Source: Microscillaceae bacterium (GTDB lineage: Bacteria > Bacteroidota > Bacteroidia > Cytophagales > Microscillaceae). Taken from it: 61,064 nucleotides of DNA. Positions within the stretch are counted from its first letter, which is position 1. Each line of letters starts with the position of its first letter. The stretch spans positions 1-61,064 of the forward strand of contig JANWZA010000046.1 of NCBI GenBank assembly GCA_025054775.1, read 5' to 3'. The notes under the pieces were generated by a model, which saw only the letters and a program-made list of their open reading frames with translations, searched no databases and was not told the DNA's origin. The position numbers and the translations under genes are program-made. Below, one piece after another: positions 26,904-35,804 of this stretch.

Positions 26904-27689
26904 ATGACGCAACGAGCAAATAAAAATATAGATTCGCTTTTTAGTTTAGAAGGTAAAGTAGCATTAGTAACAGGTTCAAGCAAAGGGATTGGTGAGGCAA
27001 TGCTTCGCACTTTTGCTCAATATGGTGCTAAGGTAGTGGTAAGTAGCCGAAAGATACACGACATAGAAGCCATAGCCCATGACATAAACAAGAAAGGCGG
27101 TGAAGCTATTGCAATTGCTGCTAATATGAGCAATCCTCAGGATATAGACAATCTAGTACGAAAAATTGAGATACAATTTGGTAGAATTGACATCGTAGTA
27201 AATAATGCCGCTGCTAATCCTGTTTACGGTCCTGTAGAAGATTGCAGCATTGAGGCTTTTGACAAAATTATGAACGTGAACGTAAAAGGTCCCTTTTTAC
27301 TTTGCAAAGCCGCTTTACCCCTCATGAAAAAGAATGGAGGGGGAAGTATTATCAACATAAGTAGTATTGGTGGAATAAGCCCTGAAGAATTTTTAGGGAT
27401 TTACAGCACTAGCAAAGCCGCTTTGATTATGCTTACCAAAGTAATGGCAAAAGAATGGGGTAAGTACGGAATAAGAGCAAATGCAATATGCCCAGGGTTA
27501 ATTGAAACCAAATTTAGCCAAGCTATGATAGAGGATGAACGTACAATAAAGCGTTTTCTCAATTCATTACCTATTGCCCGCATTGGTCAGCCTGAGGATA
27601 TTTCAGGGTTGGCTCTGTATCTTGCCTCAGAGGCCTCCTCTTACACCACAGGAGCGGTTTTCGTCGCTGATGGAGGAGTTTTGATTTAA
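26904..27689 (+). CDS. SDR-family oxidoreductase
   Basis: Classical short-chain dehydrogenase/reductase: cofactor motif TGSSKGIG (Rossmann loop), NNAA, catalytic Ser in ISSIGG and the YxxxK pair in YSTSKAAL, plus the C-terminal PGLIETKF and YTTGAVFVADGG. 261 residues is normal. An Arg-rich pair (SSRK) after beta-strand 2 suggests NADP preference. The substrate is not evident; many relatives are 3-oxoacyl-ACP reductase-like or dehydrogenase/reductase 4-like. Monocistronic, convergent with the aldo/keto reductase across a structured inverted repeat. Confidence 0.9.
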   Translation: MTQRANKNIDSLFSLEGKVALVTGSSKGIGEAMLRTFAQYGAKVVVSSRKIHDIEAIAHDINKKGGEAIAIAANMSNPQDIDNLVRKIEIQFGRIDIVVNNAAANPVYGPVEDCSIEAFDKIMNVNVKGPFLLCKAALPLMKKNGGGSIINISSIGGISPEEFLGIYSTSKAALIMLTKVMAKEWGKYGIRANAICPGLIETKFSQAMIEDERTIKRFLNSLPIARIGQPEDISGLALYLASEASSYTTGAVFVADGGVLI

Positions 27690-27711
27690 GTAAAAATAAA
27701 TTAATACAAAC

Positions 27712-27809
27712 AGTAATGCACTCTTTTTTGAAAATCCCTAATTACAAGAATAGGTACTAAGTTAAGACTTCGCGTTAGTACAAAGGTGAAGTCAAGAGTG
27801 CATATTACT
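27712..27809. repeat. Large imperfect inverted repeat with internal pseudoknot potential
   Basis: The outer arms 27712-27725 and 27794-27809 pair over 14 bp with a two-base bulge. Inside, GTACTAA (27754-27760) pairs with TTAGTAC (27775-27781), and GACTTC within that hairpin loop (27766-27771) pairs with GAAGTC (27788-27793) directly next to the outer stem, an H-type pseudoknot arrangement. It sits between convergent genes, so it may be a shared terminator, but it is more elaborate than needed for that. Confidence 0.5.
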
Positions 27810-27837
27810 CAAGGCTGTATCAGGCTTAATTCAAGTT

Positions 27838-28875
27838 TTAGTAGTTTTCAGGTCTTTTAATAATTTTAGCTTCCATACCCGCAGTAAGCAAATCTCTTAC
27901 TACCTCACCACGAAGGAATTGGTGTGGGAAGCCTAAAGGCACAGCGGATTTTTCATCTAAAAGTTGAATTGCTTCTGTGGGTAGCTTTACGTGCAAGCAA
28001 CCTAAAGCATCTTGAAGTTGCTCTGCTGTTCTTGCCCCTAATATAGGTATGAAATGATAGCCTTTTTGCAAAATCCAAGCTAAAGCAACTTGTGTAGGTG
28101 TATAGCCTAATTCTTGGGCTACCTGCGAAACTAAGCGAGCAATTTCTAAATTTCTTGCATTGTATTTTACACTTTTTTCGCTCAAACGTACTTTTTCTGT
28201 AGGAAATCCTTGATTATATTTTCCTGTAAGAATACCTGCTCCTAAGGGCGACCACGGCATAATAGCTAACCCAAAATATTTTGCCATAGGTATCAAATCG
28301 CGTTCTACGGTGCGTTCTATGAGGCTGTATTCTATTTGCAAAGCTTCGAATTTAGCCCAACTGCGCGCTTGTGCCAAGGTATTGCAATGAGCTACTACCC
28401 AAGCGGGTGCGTCGGAGATACCAACGTAATGCACTTTCCCTGCACGTACTAAATCGTCTAGTCCACGCATTACTTCTTCGGCAGGTGTCATAAAATCCCA
28501 AGCGTGAACCCAAAACAAGTCAATATAATCGGTTCGTAATCGTTTGAGGCTTGCTTCTAAGGTGCGTATCATATTTTTGCGTTGGTTACCTGCGGCATTT
28601 ACGTCTCCTCGCTTTTCTAGGAGAGAGTATTTAGTAGCTATTACAAAATAGTCGCGGTCATGAGCAATAAAATCTGCCAAAAATTTTTCGCTTGTGCCTT
28701 CGGTGTAGCGGTTGGCAGTGTCAATAAAGTTGCCACCTTGTTGGGCAAAAAGGTCAAATATTTTTTTGCTCTCTTCGTAGTCTGCTCCTGTGCCCCATTC
28801 TGTGCCAAAAGTCATAGCACCAAGGCAGAGTTCGGATACGCGAAGCCCTGTGCTTCCCAAGAGTTTGTAATTCAT
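27838..28875 (-). CDS. Aldo/keto reductase
   Basis: NADPH-dependent oxidoreductase with TIM-barrel fold. The catalytic tetrad is visible: Asp and Tyr in FIDTANRYTEG, Lys in FVIATKYS and His in FWVHAWD. The N-terminal LGSTGLRVSELCLGAMTFG and the C-terminal GARTAEQLQDAL are typical of the YajO/GSP69-like group. 345 residues is normal. No signal peptide. Substrate unknown; such enzymes act on aldehydes or sugars. Nearest partner on its strand is tsf, separated by a terminator hairpin, so it is its own unit. Confidence 0.92.
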   Translation of the reverse strand: MNYKLLGSTGLRVSELCLGAMTFGTEWGTGADYEESKKIFDLFAQQGGNFIDTANRYTEGTSEKFLADFIAHDRDYFVIATKYSLLEKRGDVNAAGNQRKNMIRTLEASLKRLRTDYIDLFWVHAWDFMTPAEEVMRGLDDLVRAGKVHYVGISDAPAWVVAHCNTLAQARSWAKFEALQIEYSLIERTVERDLIPMAKYFGLAIMPWSPLGAGILTGKYNQGFPTEKVRLSEKSVKYNARNLEIARLVSQVAQELGYTPTQVALAWILQKGYHFIPILGARTAEQLQDALGCLHVKLPTEAIQLLDEKSAVPLGFPHQFLRGEVVRDLLTAGMEAKIIKRPENY

Positions 28876-28986
28876 AAAAGATTTGTAGAGAGGTATTTAG
28901 GTAAAAAGTATTTGATTATTGATATTTATGAATTAAATTTCTAAAAAAGCATGAAGTCAAAAGAGTGCTTATTTTTTTAAGGATAA

Positions 28987-29022
28987 AACTATTGGCAGTG
29001 GTTGAAGCTACTGCCAATAGTT
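28987..29022 (-). terminator. Terminator of tsf, 13-bp perfect stem
   Basis: 28987-28999 pairs perfectly with 29010-29022 around a 10-base loop. It starts 10 bases after the tsf stop on the minus strand. A TTTTA run completes it, although the T-run is weak. Confidence 0.65.
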
Positions 29023-29031
29023 CTACGAAGA

Positions 29032-29862
29032 TTATGCTACTGAAACACGCTTAAAAGCAGCAACTTTGAGGTTAGCACTGTGCTCTTTCAAAAGTTGTGC
29101 GATGGTTTTGGAGTTATCTTTTACAAAGGTTTGGTTTAGTAAGGTATTTTCTTTATAGAAACTTTGTAAATAACCTTGTGCAATTTTATCTAGAATATGC
29201 TCGGGCTTGCCTTCGTTGCGGGCTTTTTCCTTAGCAATTTCTAATTCTTTTTCAATGATTGCAGGGTTTATATCTTCCTTATCAATAGCTATGGGCTTCA
29301 TAGAGGCAATTTGTAAGGCAATATCTTTGCCTAATTCAGAAACATCAGTACCATTTACACCCGTAAGTGCCACTAATACTCCTAATTTAGAACCTAAATG
29401 CACATAACTTATTACTTTCTCTCCTTGCACAACTTCGTAAGAGGAGATTTCTATTTTTTCTCCAACTTTACCAACGAGGTCTATAATGAGGTCATTTATT
29501 GTTCTGCCTTCAATTTCAAGGGCTAAAAGTTGCTCTTTATTAGCAGGTTTGTGGGCAAGGGCTGCTTGGGCTATTTTCTGCCCTAACTGCTGAAATTCGT
29601 CATTTTTAGCTACAAAGTCAGTTTCGCAATTCAGAGCAATGATTATACCTTCATTACCTTGGGCATTGACAAGTGGGAAAACGGCTCCTTCGGAGGCTTC
29701 CTTGTCAGCACGAGAAGCTGAAACTTTTTGCCCTTTTTTTCTCAAAATGATAATGGCTTCTTCAAAATTTCCATTGGCTTCGGTGAGGGCTTTTTTACAA
29801 TCCATCATACCTGCCCCCGTCATTTGACGCAGTTTGTTTACGTCTTGTGCAGAGATGTTCAT
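29032..29862 (-). CDS. tsf: Elongation factor Ts
   Basis: EF-Ts exchanges GDP for GTP on EF-Tu during translation elongation. The N-terminal UBA-like part (LRQMTGAGMMDCKKALTEANG) and the TDFVAKN motif of the core are present, and the 276-residue length is standard for Bacteroidota. In most bacteria tsf follows rpsB; here the upstream neighbour is an O-antigen polymerase-like gene 254 bases away and tsf has its own consensus promoter, so the rpsB-tsf operon is broken. A perfect hairpin terminates it. Confidence 0.97.
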   Translation of the reverse strand: MNISAQDVNKLRQMTGAGMMDCKKALTEANGNFEEAIIILRKKGQKVSASRADKEASEGAVFPLVNAQGNEGIIIALNCETDFVAKNDEFQQLGQKIAQAALAHKPANKEQLLALEIEGRTINDLIIDLVGKVGEKIEISSYEVVQGEKVISYVHLGSKLGVLVALTGVNGTDVSELGKDIALQIASMKPIAIDKEDINPAIIEKELEIAKEKARNEGKPEHILDKIAQGYLQSFYKENTLLNQTFVKDNSKTIAQLLKEHSANLKVAAFKRVSVA

Positions 29863-29929
29863 GGTTTAAGTTTAAGTGTGTTTGGGAATGAATAATGAAG
29901 AATTTTTTCTATTTTTCTAAATTTAAGTG

Positions 29930-29960
29930 CAAAGGTAGTTATTTTTTGCTGAAAAGCAAA
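29930..29960 (-). promoter_or_regulatory. Promoter of tsf (minus strand)
   Basis: On the minus strand TTTG (29960-29957), 19-base spacer, TACCTTTG (29937-29930). A full match to the Bacteroidota consensus 68 bases before the start codon, consistent with tsf being transcribed alone. Confidence 0.65.
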
Positions 29961-30115
29961 CAAGTAACACATCTAGGATTATTGCAAACCGCTATGAGCA
30001 TCAAAGAAGTTTATAGAGTTCATCACAAGCCTTTTGAAAAAAGTAAGAAGTAAAAGTTTATCTTTTCAATTTCAACTCTTAACGTATTTTTTCATTTTTC
30101 CTTTTTATTTTTTAC

Positions 30116-31309
30116 CTATGCAAATGCTAATTTTCGCTTTTCTATTGCATGGGCTACAAAACCTAATAAACCCCAATATAAAGATGCACCTGTGGGGCTT
30201 TCCAAAACTAAATTAAACAAGCCTACTATGCTTACTGAAAAGAAACTTATCATAAGCCAATAATCAGTAGTTTGGCTGAGATAGTACTTTCTGTAAAAAT
30301 AAAACTCTCGGAATATTTGCCGATAAATTAGCAATAAAAAGAGCCAAAAAGCTAAACCTAAACGTGTAGCCACCGTAAGGTAGGTATTGTGCGCCCCTGT
30401 TACGTGAATATCATGCTCATCATCGTAGTTACTCTCTACTGTGTCCATTCCTTTCTTGTAAGGTAAAAGTGGTGTACCAAAGCCAATTCCTATTAAATTA
30501 TTAGGAAATTTCTCTACGATAAGTCTGTACCAAAATACGGCTCTCCAAGTAGAATTACCATCTAGTTGAAGTAAAAAATGCTGTTTAGCTACTTTTTTTA
30601 TATCTCCAAACAAGGAATATCTGCTTGCTTTGTACTGCTGAAAAGCAGGAATAAACGCCACAAAACAGACCGCAAATATAATAGCTCCACTCAAAACAAT
30701 AGCTTTGAAATAAACATACCGTTGTATGAGAAGCAGCACAAATAGGAGAAAAGTCAAAATAATAACTGTAAGCGATTCGTAACGAATAGCTAGTAAAATA
30801 TCTAAAATAAAGACTGCAAACAAGGTAAAAATTGTATTTCTTTTGAACAGAAAAGGAAAAAATGCCGTACCCATGAATCGTTCTAAGAGAGCTATTGAGG
30901 GTTTGTAAAGTGCATAAGCCACGTATATTTGCAAACCTGCTCGTACGCCTTGCACAAATGAACTGAGGTAAGGATAAAGATAGTAGCACAAAAAAAATGT
31001 AAAAATAGAATAGATTATTACGCTATTTCGGAGGTAAAAATACCAACTTGTTTTAGTAAATAGTGAAATAAAAAGCTGAAAAACTCCTAAAAGAATAATA
31101 AAAAGTACAACCTTGTAAATCGGTGAACGAGGTATGCTAACCTTGCCATGTTTAGCCACTAAAACCACCTTTTTTAAGAATAACAATAACCCTAAAAAAG
31201 ACAAGATTTCATTGAAAAAAAAACGTCTCTCAAATATGAAATTATTGATACCATACAAAAAAAACATCAATAAAATAAGGTAAGCTATGTATCTTTTATG
31301 AATTTTCAT
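30116..31309 (-). CDS. O-antigen ligase/polymerase family membrane protein
   Basis: 397 residues with about ten membrane helices, and a large extracytoplasmic loop before the family motif HNTYLTVATRLG near residue 300, typical of Wzy/WaaL-like proteins that join or polymerise lipid-linked polysaccharide units on the periplasmic face. It overlaps the following-upstream GT2 gene by 14 bases, so the two are translationally coupled. With GT2 and the flippase it forms a minimal surface-polysaccharide set. Ligase and polymerase cannot be told apart by sequence alone. Confidence 0.82.
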   Translation of the reverse strand: MKIHKRYIAYLILLMFFLYGINNFIFERRFFFNEILSFLGLLLFLKKVVLVAKHGKVSIPRSPIYKVVLFIILLGVFQLFISLFTKTSWYFYLRNSVIIYSIFTFFLCYYLYPYLSSFVQGVRAGLQIYVAYALYKPSIALLERFMGTAFFPFLFKRNTIFTLFAVFILDILLAIRYESLTVIILTFLLFVLLLIQRYVYFKAIVLSGAIIFAVCFVAFIPAFQQYKASRYSLFGDIKKVAKQHFLLQLDGNSTWRAVFWYRLIVEKFPNNLIGIGFGTPLLPYKKGMDTVESNYDDEHDIHVTGAHNTYLTVATRLGLAFWLFLLLIYRQIFREFYFYRKYYLSQTTDYWLMISFFSVSIVGLFNLVLESPTGASLYWGLLGFVAHAIEKRKLAFA

Positions 31310-32357
31310 ACATCTTTTTAGGATTTAGCATAACTCCCAAAATCATTCTTATTCTATCATATTGTCCGCGTATTAGCCTATTAAATAAAACTATCCCAAA
31401 GCTGAGGTAAACTGTAAACAGGCACAAACCTTGGTGGAATTTACGAGTAAATAGAATTTTACTACGGGCATAATAAAAATCAGAAAGTTTGCTAATTGCT
31501 TTGATATTCAATTGGTTACCACCCACAGTGCTACCTTCTTTATGATATATAACTGCCTTGTGCGTATATCCTAGGCGAAAGCCTGCTCTTTTAGCACGCT
31601 CTGCCCAGTCTTGCTCTTCAAAGTATAGGAAGTAATCCTCCCCTAATAAGCCAACTTTTTCTATGAAATGCTTGCTTACGAACATGCAGGCTCCTATCAC
31701 AAGGTCAAAGCGAAAATTCGTATTGTCAAACTGTCCCTTGTCTTTTTGCCCCGTGCCAATCTGCTTTCCGTAGGCTAGCCATTTGTTATAAGTTGCTCCT
31801 GCTGCGCATTGAAGTGTATCAGGAAAATGGTAATACCGTACTTTACCTCCTAATATGCCTAGTTTAGTATGTTTATTTGCCTCGTAAGTAGCTACAAGAT
31901 GCGTTAGTGCTTCTTTTTCTACAACTGTATCATTATTTAATATCCAAATATAGTCAAAATCATTTTGTTGCAAGCAATACCGAATAGCTATGTTATTTCC
32001 TACGGCAAAGCCTCTATTTTCTTGGGCTTGTATCAAGATGAGTTGAGGTTTTTTAGTATTTTCATTAAATTTAGGTAGTATGTCTACCTCTTTTTCTTGA
32101 ATAGTCATAACCTCAATAGGTTTGCTTACAGGAGGGCAAACCAAATGCTGCAAAGGGCTATTGCTAAAATCAATTACTAGCTCACCTCTTGCCCATTGTT
32201 GTATATTTGCTAACGAATTATTGTGTGGGTTTGTAGGATTATCTACCACAACTACCTGAAAATTAGGGTATTCTAATCTAAATAAACTTTCTAAACACTC
32301 TATCGTGTCTTTCCACAATTTGTAGTTAAGTAATATAATATAGACTTTTGGAAGCAT
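31296..32357 (-). CDS. Glycosyltransferase family 2 (rhamnosyltransferase-like)
   Basis: GT-A fold enzyme: IILLNYKLWKDTIECLESL at the N-terminus, ENRGFAVGNNIAIR, the DxD-like WILNNDTVV, and the C-terminal GEDYFLYFEEQDWAERAKRAGF. These match the WbbL-like group of GT2 enzymes that add rhamnose or related sugars to lipid-linked intermediates. An insertion of about 50 residues between the first strand block and ENRGFA is unusual. 353 residues. It lies in the polysaccharide group between flippase and polymerase genes. Confidence 0.9.
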   Translation of the reverse strand: MLPKVYIILLNYKLWKDTIECLESLFRLEYPNFQVVVVDNPTNPHNNSLANIQQWARGELVIDFSNSPLQHLVCPPVSKPIEVMTIQEKEVDILPKFNENTKKPQLILIQAQENRGFAVGNNIAIRYCLQQNDFDYIWILNNDTVVEKEALTHLVATYEANKHTKLGILGGKVRYYHFPDTLQCAAGATYNKWLAYGKQIGTGQKDKGQFDNTNFRFDLVIGACMFVSKHFIEKVGLLGEDYFLYFEEQDWAERAKRAGFRLGYTHKAVIYHKEGSTVGGNQLNIKAISKLSDFYYARSKILFTRKFHQGLCLFTVYLSFGIVLFNRLIRGQYDRIRMILGVMLNPKKMYENS

Positions 32358-32433
32358 AGATTATCATTTTTAGCAAATTTTTTCAGTAAAATTACAAATT
32401 TTTCAAAAGCAGCGTGAGTCTAAAATTTGTATG

Positions 32434-33747
32434 CTATACTTGTAAGTTCTTACATTTCCTAATCAAATTTACATTTCCTAGTAGGTTTTCGGCTGGGTGC
32501 TTATAGTGTAGAACAAAGTGCAATCCTATGGTAATAAAAGTTTCGGTCAAGATAACCGAAAGAGCAGTACCTTCAGCTTTGAGTAACCAAGCTAGTAACA
32601 GATTAAGCAAAATATTGAGCAAAGAGCCTATCCCTAACACAAGCATATAGCTTTGCTGGTGTTGGTAAGCTAACAAAGTTTGGTTAGCAGGGATATTGAG
32701 TGCTACTATAAAAGGGACACAACAAAGTAATTGCAGTAAAAAGATTGCCTCAGGTAAAGATTTTTTAGCCAAAATAAGCACTAACCAATCAGAAAAAAAG
32801 AAAACTGCAATACAAAAAATAAGATAAAGTGCAACAAAAGGTATAAATATTTTTTTGAATAACTGTCGTAACTTTTGGATACTCTCTTGGGCTAATTGGC
32901 ACACTTGCGGATAAATAGCTTGTGAGAATACCACCAAAATCTGTCGCATAGCTAGTATAATTTTTTCGGCAATGCTGTAAATTCCTGTAATATAATCGTT
33001 GGCAAAAAGTCCTAGAATAAATAAATTACTATGAATGTAACTAATAACTGAAAGATTAGCCATAAATAAACTTGTGCCTGTTTTTATCTCATGGGCTATG
33101 GTGCTAAAAGAAGGAATTATTAAGTGAAAATTTTTCAATTCCTTGAAAATCAACCATATACCTATTACACCTGAAATCACATTACCCAGCCCGAAAAATA
33201 ATAATACCCAACTTGTATGCTCTGGATACTTGACAAACATAAAAATTAAAATAGTAAATAGCATTTTAGCTACAAGGTTAAGGTAAGTAAGATAGTTCAT
33301 TTTCTCTATCCCCTGAAAAAACCAAACAGGCATAAGTGCTTGCCCAAGTACAATAGAAAAACCTAATAGGTAGGCTTGTATATTCTCTTGGAATTTGGGT
33401 ACAAGGAGTAACAGAATAAGTAGAAATAGAAAAGCAAAAAAGGTGAGTAATAATTTGATTATCAATACTTTACTAACAATTATTTGCATCCTATGGCTAT
33501 TGCCCTTATAGATAGCAATTTCGCGTGTGGCTGAGAGATTAAAGCCAAAATCGGCAAAAGTCGCTAAAAAAATCATAACTGTTTGCACAAAACTTACCAC
33601 ACCAAATTTTTCTATACCAATTGTAGCATTGAGGTGAGGCATTAGAACAAGGGGCAGAAGAAAATTTGTACCTTGAACAAGGGCTAAAGCAATAAAATTC
33701 TTGAGAATGCGTCGGTAATTTTCTTTTATTTTCATAGATTGAGTCAT
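32434..33747 (-). CDS. Polysaccharide flippase (Wzx/MOP family)
   Basis: 437 residues with about 12-14 membrane helices; the N-terminal LVQGTNFLLPLVLMPHL and GIEKFGVVSFVQT are typical of O-antigen flippases that move lipid-linked oligosaccharides to the periplasm. It precedes GT2 and the polymerase on the minus strand with a 76-base gap. An alternative start at Met5 (33735) is possible. The substrate is presumably the glycan made by neighbouring or distant glycosyltransferases. Confidence 0.88.
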   Translation of the reverse strand: MTQSMKIKENYRRILKNFIALALVQGTNFLLPLVLMPHLNATIGIEKFGVVSFVQTVMIFLATFADFGFNLSATREIAIYKGNSHRMQIIVSKVLIIKLLLTFFAFLFLLILLLLVPKFQENIQAYLLGFSIVLGQALMPVWFFQGIEKMNYLTYLNLVAKMLFTILIFMFVKYPEHTSWVLLFFGLGNVISGVIGIWLIFKELKNFHLIIPSFSTIAHEIKTGTSLFMANLSVISYIHSNLFILGLFANDYITGIYSIAEKIILAMRQILVVFSQAIYPQVCQLAQESIQKLRQLFKKIFIPFVALYLIFCIAVFFFSDWLVLILAKKSLPEAIFLLQLLCCVPFIVALNIPANQTLLAYQHQQSYMLVLGIGSLLNILLNLLLAWLLKAEGTALSVILTETFITIGLHFVLHYKHPAENLLGNVNLIRKCKNLQV

Positions 33748-33917
33748 AAAACAAATCTAACAATTGGCTTTGGTATTGTATATTACAATTTCTTTTAGAT
33801 CTTACTTAATCCCATTTTTTGAAAGTAGCTGTTTTAGGTTAATCTCCAGGTTTTATCTAATTTTAGCCCTTATTTGAAATAATTTGATGCAGAAATGCTG
33901 AAATTTACGAGTATACT

Positions 33918-34484
33918 TTATGAATGTTCTACCTTAAAACCTGCTTTTTGAAATAACTTTACCCAAAGCCACGCAAAACTTGTTCCTACCCCAGCCCCAA
34001 CTAAAATATCCAAAGGATAATGCACACCTAAATAAATACGACTATACGAAACTACACTTGCCCACAGAAAAAGCCATCGATAGCGCCTTTGTTTGGGAAA
34101 AAGCAAATACATCGCCATTGCTAACCCAAAGGTATTTGCCGCATGAGAAGATGCCATACCATACAATCCACCTTTGTAGTCATAAACTATGTGTACTTTC
34201 CCTTTCAAACTCGGCTCATGACTGGGGCGTAACCGCTTACAATACGGTTTCAGGACGCGTGAGGTAAAACTATCAGCAGAAACAATTACTAAACATATCA
34301 AAATGAGCGTTCTTAGCGTCTTGTGTCTGTATTTCAGAAAAATTAAGATTACCAGAACACAATAGAGTGGCAGCCAAATATCACTACGGCTTAAAGCAAA
34401 CATCACCCCGTCCCAAAAAGGTGAATGAAAAGCATTAAGCCATAAAAAAAGCCATGAGTCAAATGTTAGTAGGTACTCTATCAC
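33918..34484 (-). CDS. PAP2-family membrane phosphatase
   Basis: Acid phosphatase superfamily motifs are complete: K-x6-RP in KPYCKRLRP, the SSHAAN variant of PSGH, and SRxxxxxHxxxD in SRIYLGVHYPLD. About five membrane helices. Such enzymes dephosphorylate undecaprenyl-pyrophosphate, lipid A or phosphatidate at the periplasmic face. The start is GTG at 34484, which overlaps the stop of the ABC ATPase gene by 4 bases (GTGA), so the two are co-translated. Given the nearby polysaccharide genes, undecaprenyl carrier recycling is a plausible role. Confidence 0.9.
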   Translation of the reverse strand: MIEYLLTFDSWLFLWLNAFHSPFWDGVMFALSRSDIWLPLYCVLVILIFLKYRHKTLRTLILICLVIVSADSFTSRVLKPYCKRLRPSHEPSLKGKVHIVYDYKGGLYGMASSHAANTFGLAMAMYLLFPKQRRYRWLFLWASVVSYSRIYLGVHYPLDILVGAGVGTSFAWLWVKLFQKAGFKVEHS

Positions 34485-35443
34485 ACTTTTTCAGAAAACT
34501 GGTCAATAGACTTGGTAGTTTGAAAGCCAATTGGTTCACCTGTTACAATGGAGATAAAAATCTCCTCAATAGTAGGGATTTTTTGGGCAAAGCTTTTGAT
34601 TTCTACCTGTTCAATCAATTCAGCAAGGAGGGCTTTCGTACCTATGTTAGCTTTGTCTTTAATAAAACTTCTGAATTGATTTTCACCGAGCTTTTCTTGG
34701 TTCATTACCTCAAAACTAGGCGAAATTTGATGTAGAACTCCTGCATATTCTATGGTGTAGATATTAGTATGATAGCTTTGCTTAATCTCTTGGGTTTTGC
34801 CGTCAAGCATTTTTTTAGATTTGTTAATAAGTGCCAAGTAATCACACAAGGACTCTACGCTATCCATGCGGTGAGTAGAAAAGATAATAGTACAACCTTT
34901 TTGCCGAAGTTCTAAGATTTCTTCTTTAATGAGGTTAGCATTCACGGGGTCAAAACCTGAAAAGGGTTCATCTAGGATAAGGAGTTCGGGTTCGTGTAGC
35001 ACGGTAGCTATGAATTGGATTTTTTGTTGCATACCTTTTGACAAATCCTCTACATTCTTGTTCCACCAAGATTTAATGTCGAATTTTGTAAACCAAATTT
35101 TTAGCCGTTCTAGGGCTTCTTTTTTGCTTAATCCTTTTAGTTGGGCTAAATAGAGGAGTTGTTCTCCCACTTTCATTTTTTTGTAAAGTCCTCGCTCTTC
35201 AGGCATATATCCTATGCGCGAGGTATGAGCAGGTGTAAGAGGTTGATTATCAAATAATATTGTGCCTTCGTCAAGGCTAATAATTTGAGTAACGATGCGA
35301 ATAAAAGTAGTTTTACCTGCTCCATTTGGACCTAAAAGCCCAAAAACTGCCCCTCTAGGGATGTGAATACTCACTTTATCCAAAGCAGTGTGTCCTGCAT
35401 AATGCTTGGAAATGTTATCTGCTTGCAAAATGTACGGAGTCAT
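34481..35443 (-). CDS. ABC transporter ATP-binding protein (NatA-like, with C-terminal extension)
   Basis: Walker A GPNGAGKTT, signature LSKGMQQK, Walker B LLILDEPFSGFDP and the H-loop FSTHRMDS are intact. The C-terminal 90 residues correspond to the DUF4162-type extension seen in NatA-like exporters. 320 residues. Its membrane permease would be expected next to it but the downstream gene is a PAP2 phosphatase and the upstream region is empty, so the partner is elsewhere. Substrate unknown. Confidence 0.9.
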   Translation of the reverse strand: MTPYILQADNISKHYAGHTALDKVSIHIPRGAVFGLLGPNGAGKTTFIRIVTQIISLDEGTILFDNQPLTPAHTSRIGYMPEERGLYKKMKVGEQLLYLAQLKGLSKKEALERLKIWFTKFDIKSWWNKNVEDLSKGMQQKIQFIATVLHEPELLILDEPFSGFDPVNANLIKEEILELRQKGCTIIFSTHRMDSVESLCDYLALINKSKKMLDGKTQEIKQSYHTNIYTIEYAGVLHQISPSFEVMNQEKLGENQFRSFIKDKANIGTKALLAELIEQVEIKSFAQKIPTIEEIFISIVTGEPIGFQTTKSIDQFSEKV

Positions 35444-35804
35444 AAAAAAGTACGAAAATATAAATTAAGTAATTTGGTTGAATAACTGTTTTTAAGGGTA
35501 TCCAAGTATTGTAAACTTAGTTACATTTTCCTGACATACGTCTTGTGTCTACGGCATGGTAAAGTAATGCTTCATTATCTCAAATTGCTTGCGATGCTGA
35601 AGATGCGGATAGTAATAAAAATTTACTTGTATAAAAAGATATTGTATGTGCGCAAAGTTAGGCAAAATAAATGGTTCGTGAAATGTTTTTAGTAAAAGGT
35701 AAAAAAAATAGACTAATAAAGGGGTAAATTAAGCGAAAAATTAGTAGTTTTGTCAAACCAAACCTTACAAAAATGGTTTTGCCAACAAATAGAAACCAGT
35801 TCCT
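35444..35804. other. Divergent intergenic region, no gene seen
   Basis: 361 bases between the ABC ATPase and the barrel protein. It holds -7-like boxes on both strands (TAACTTTG on the minus strand at 35660-35653, TAGTTTTG on the plus strand at 35745-35752) but no proper -33 box for either. No ORF or structured element is apparent. Confidence 0.45.

Noticed and set aside
34454-34735. 93-codon plus-strand frame
   Set aside because: Antisense to the C-terminal part of the ABC ATPase and the PAP2 start, both supported by motifs.
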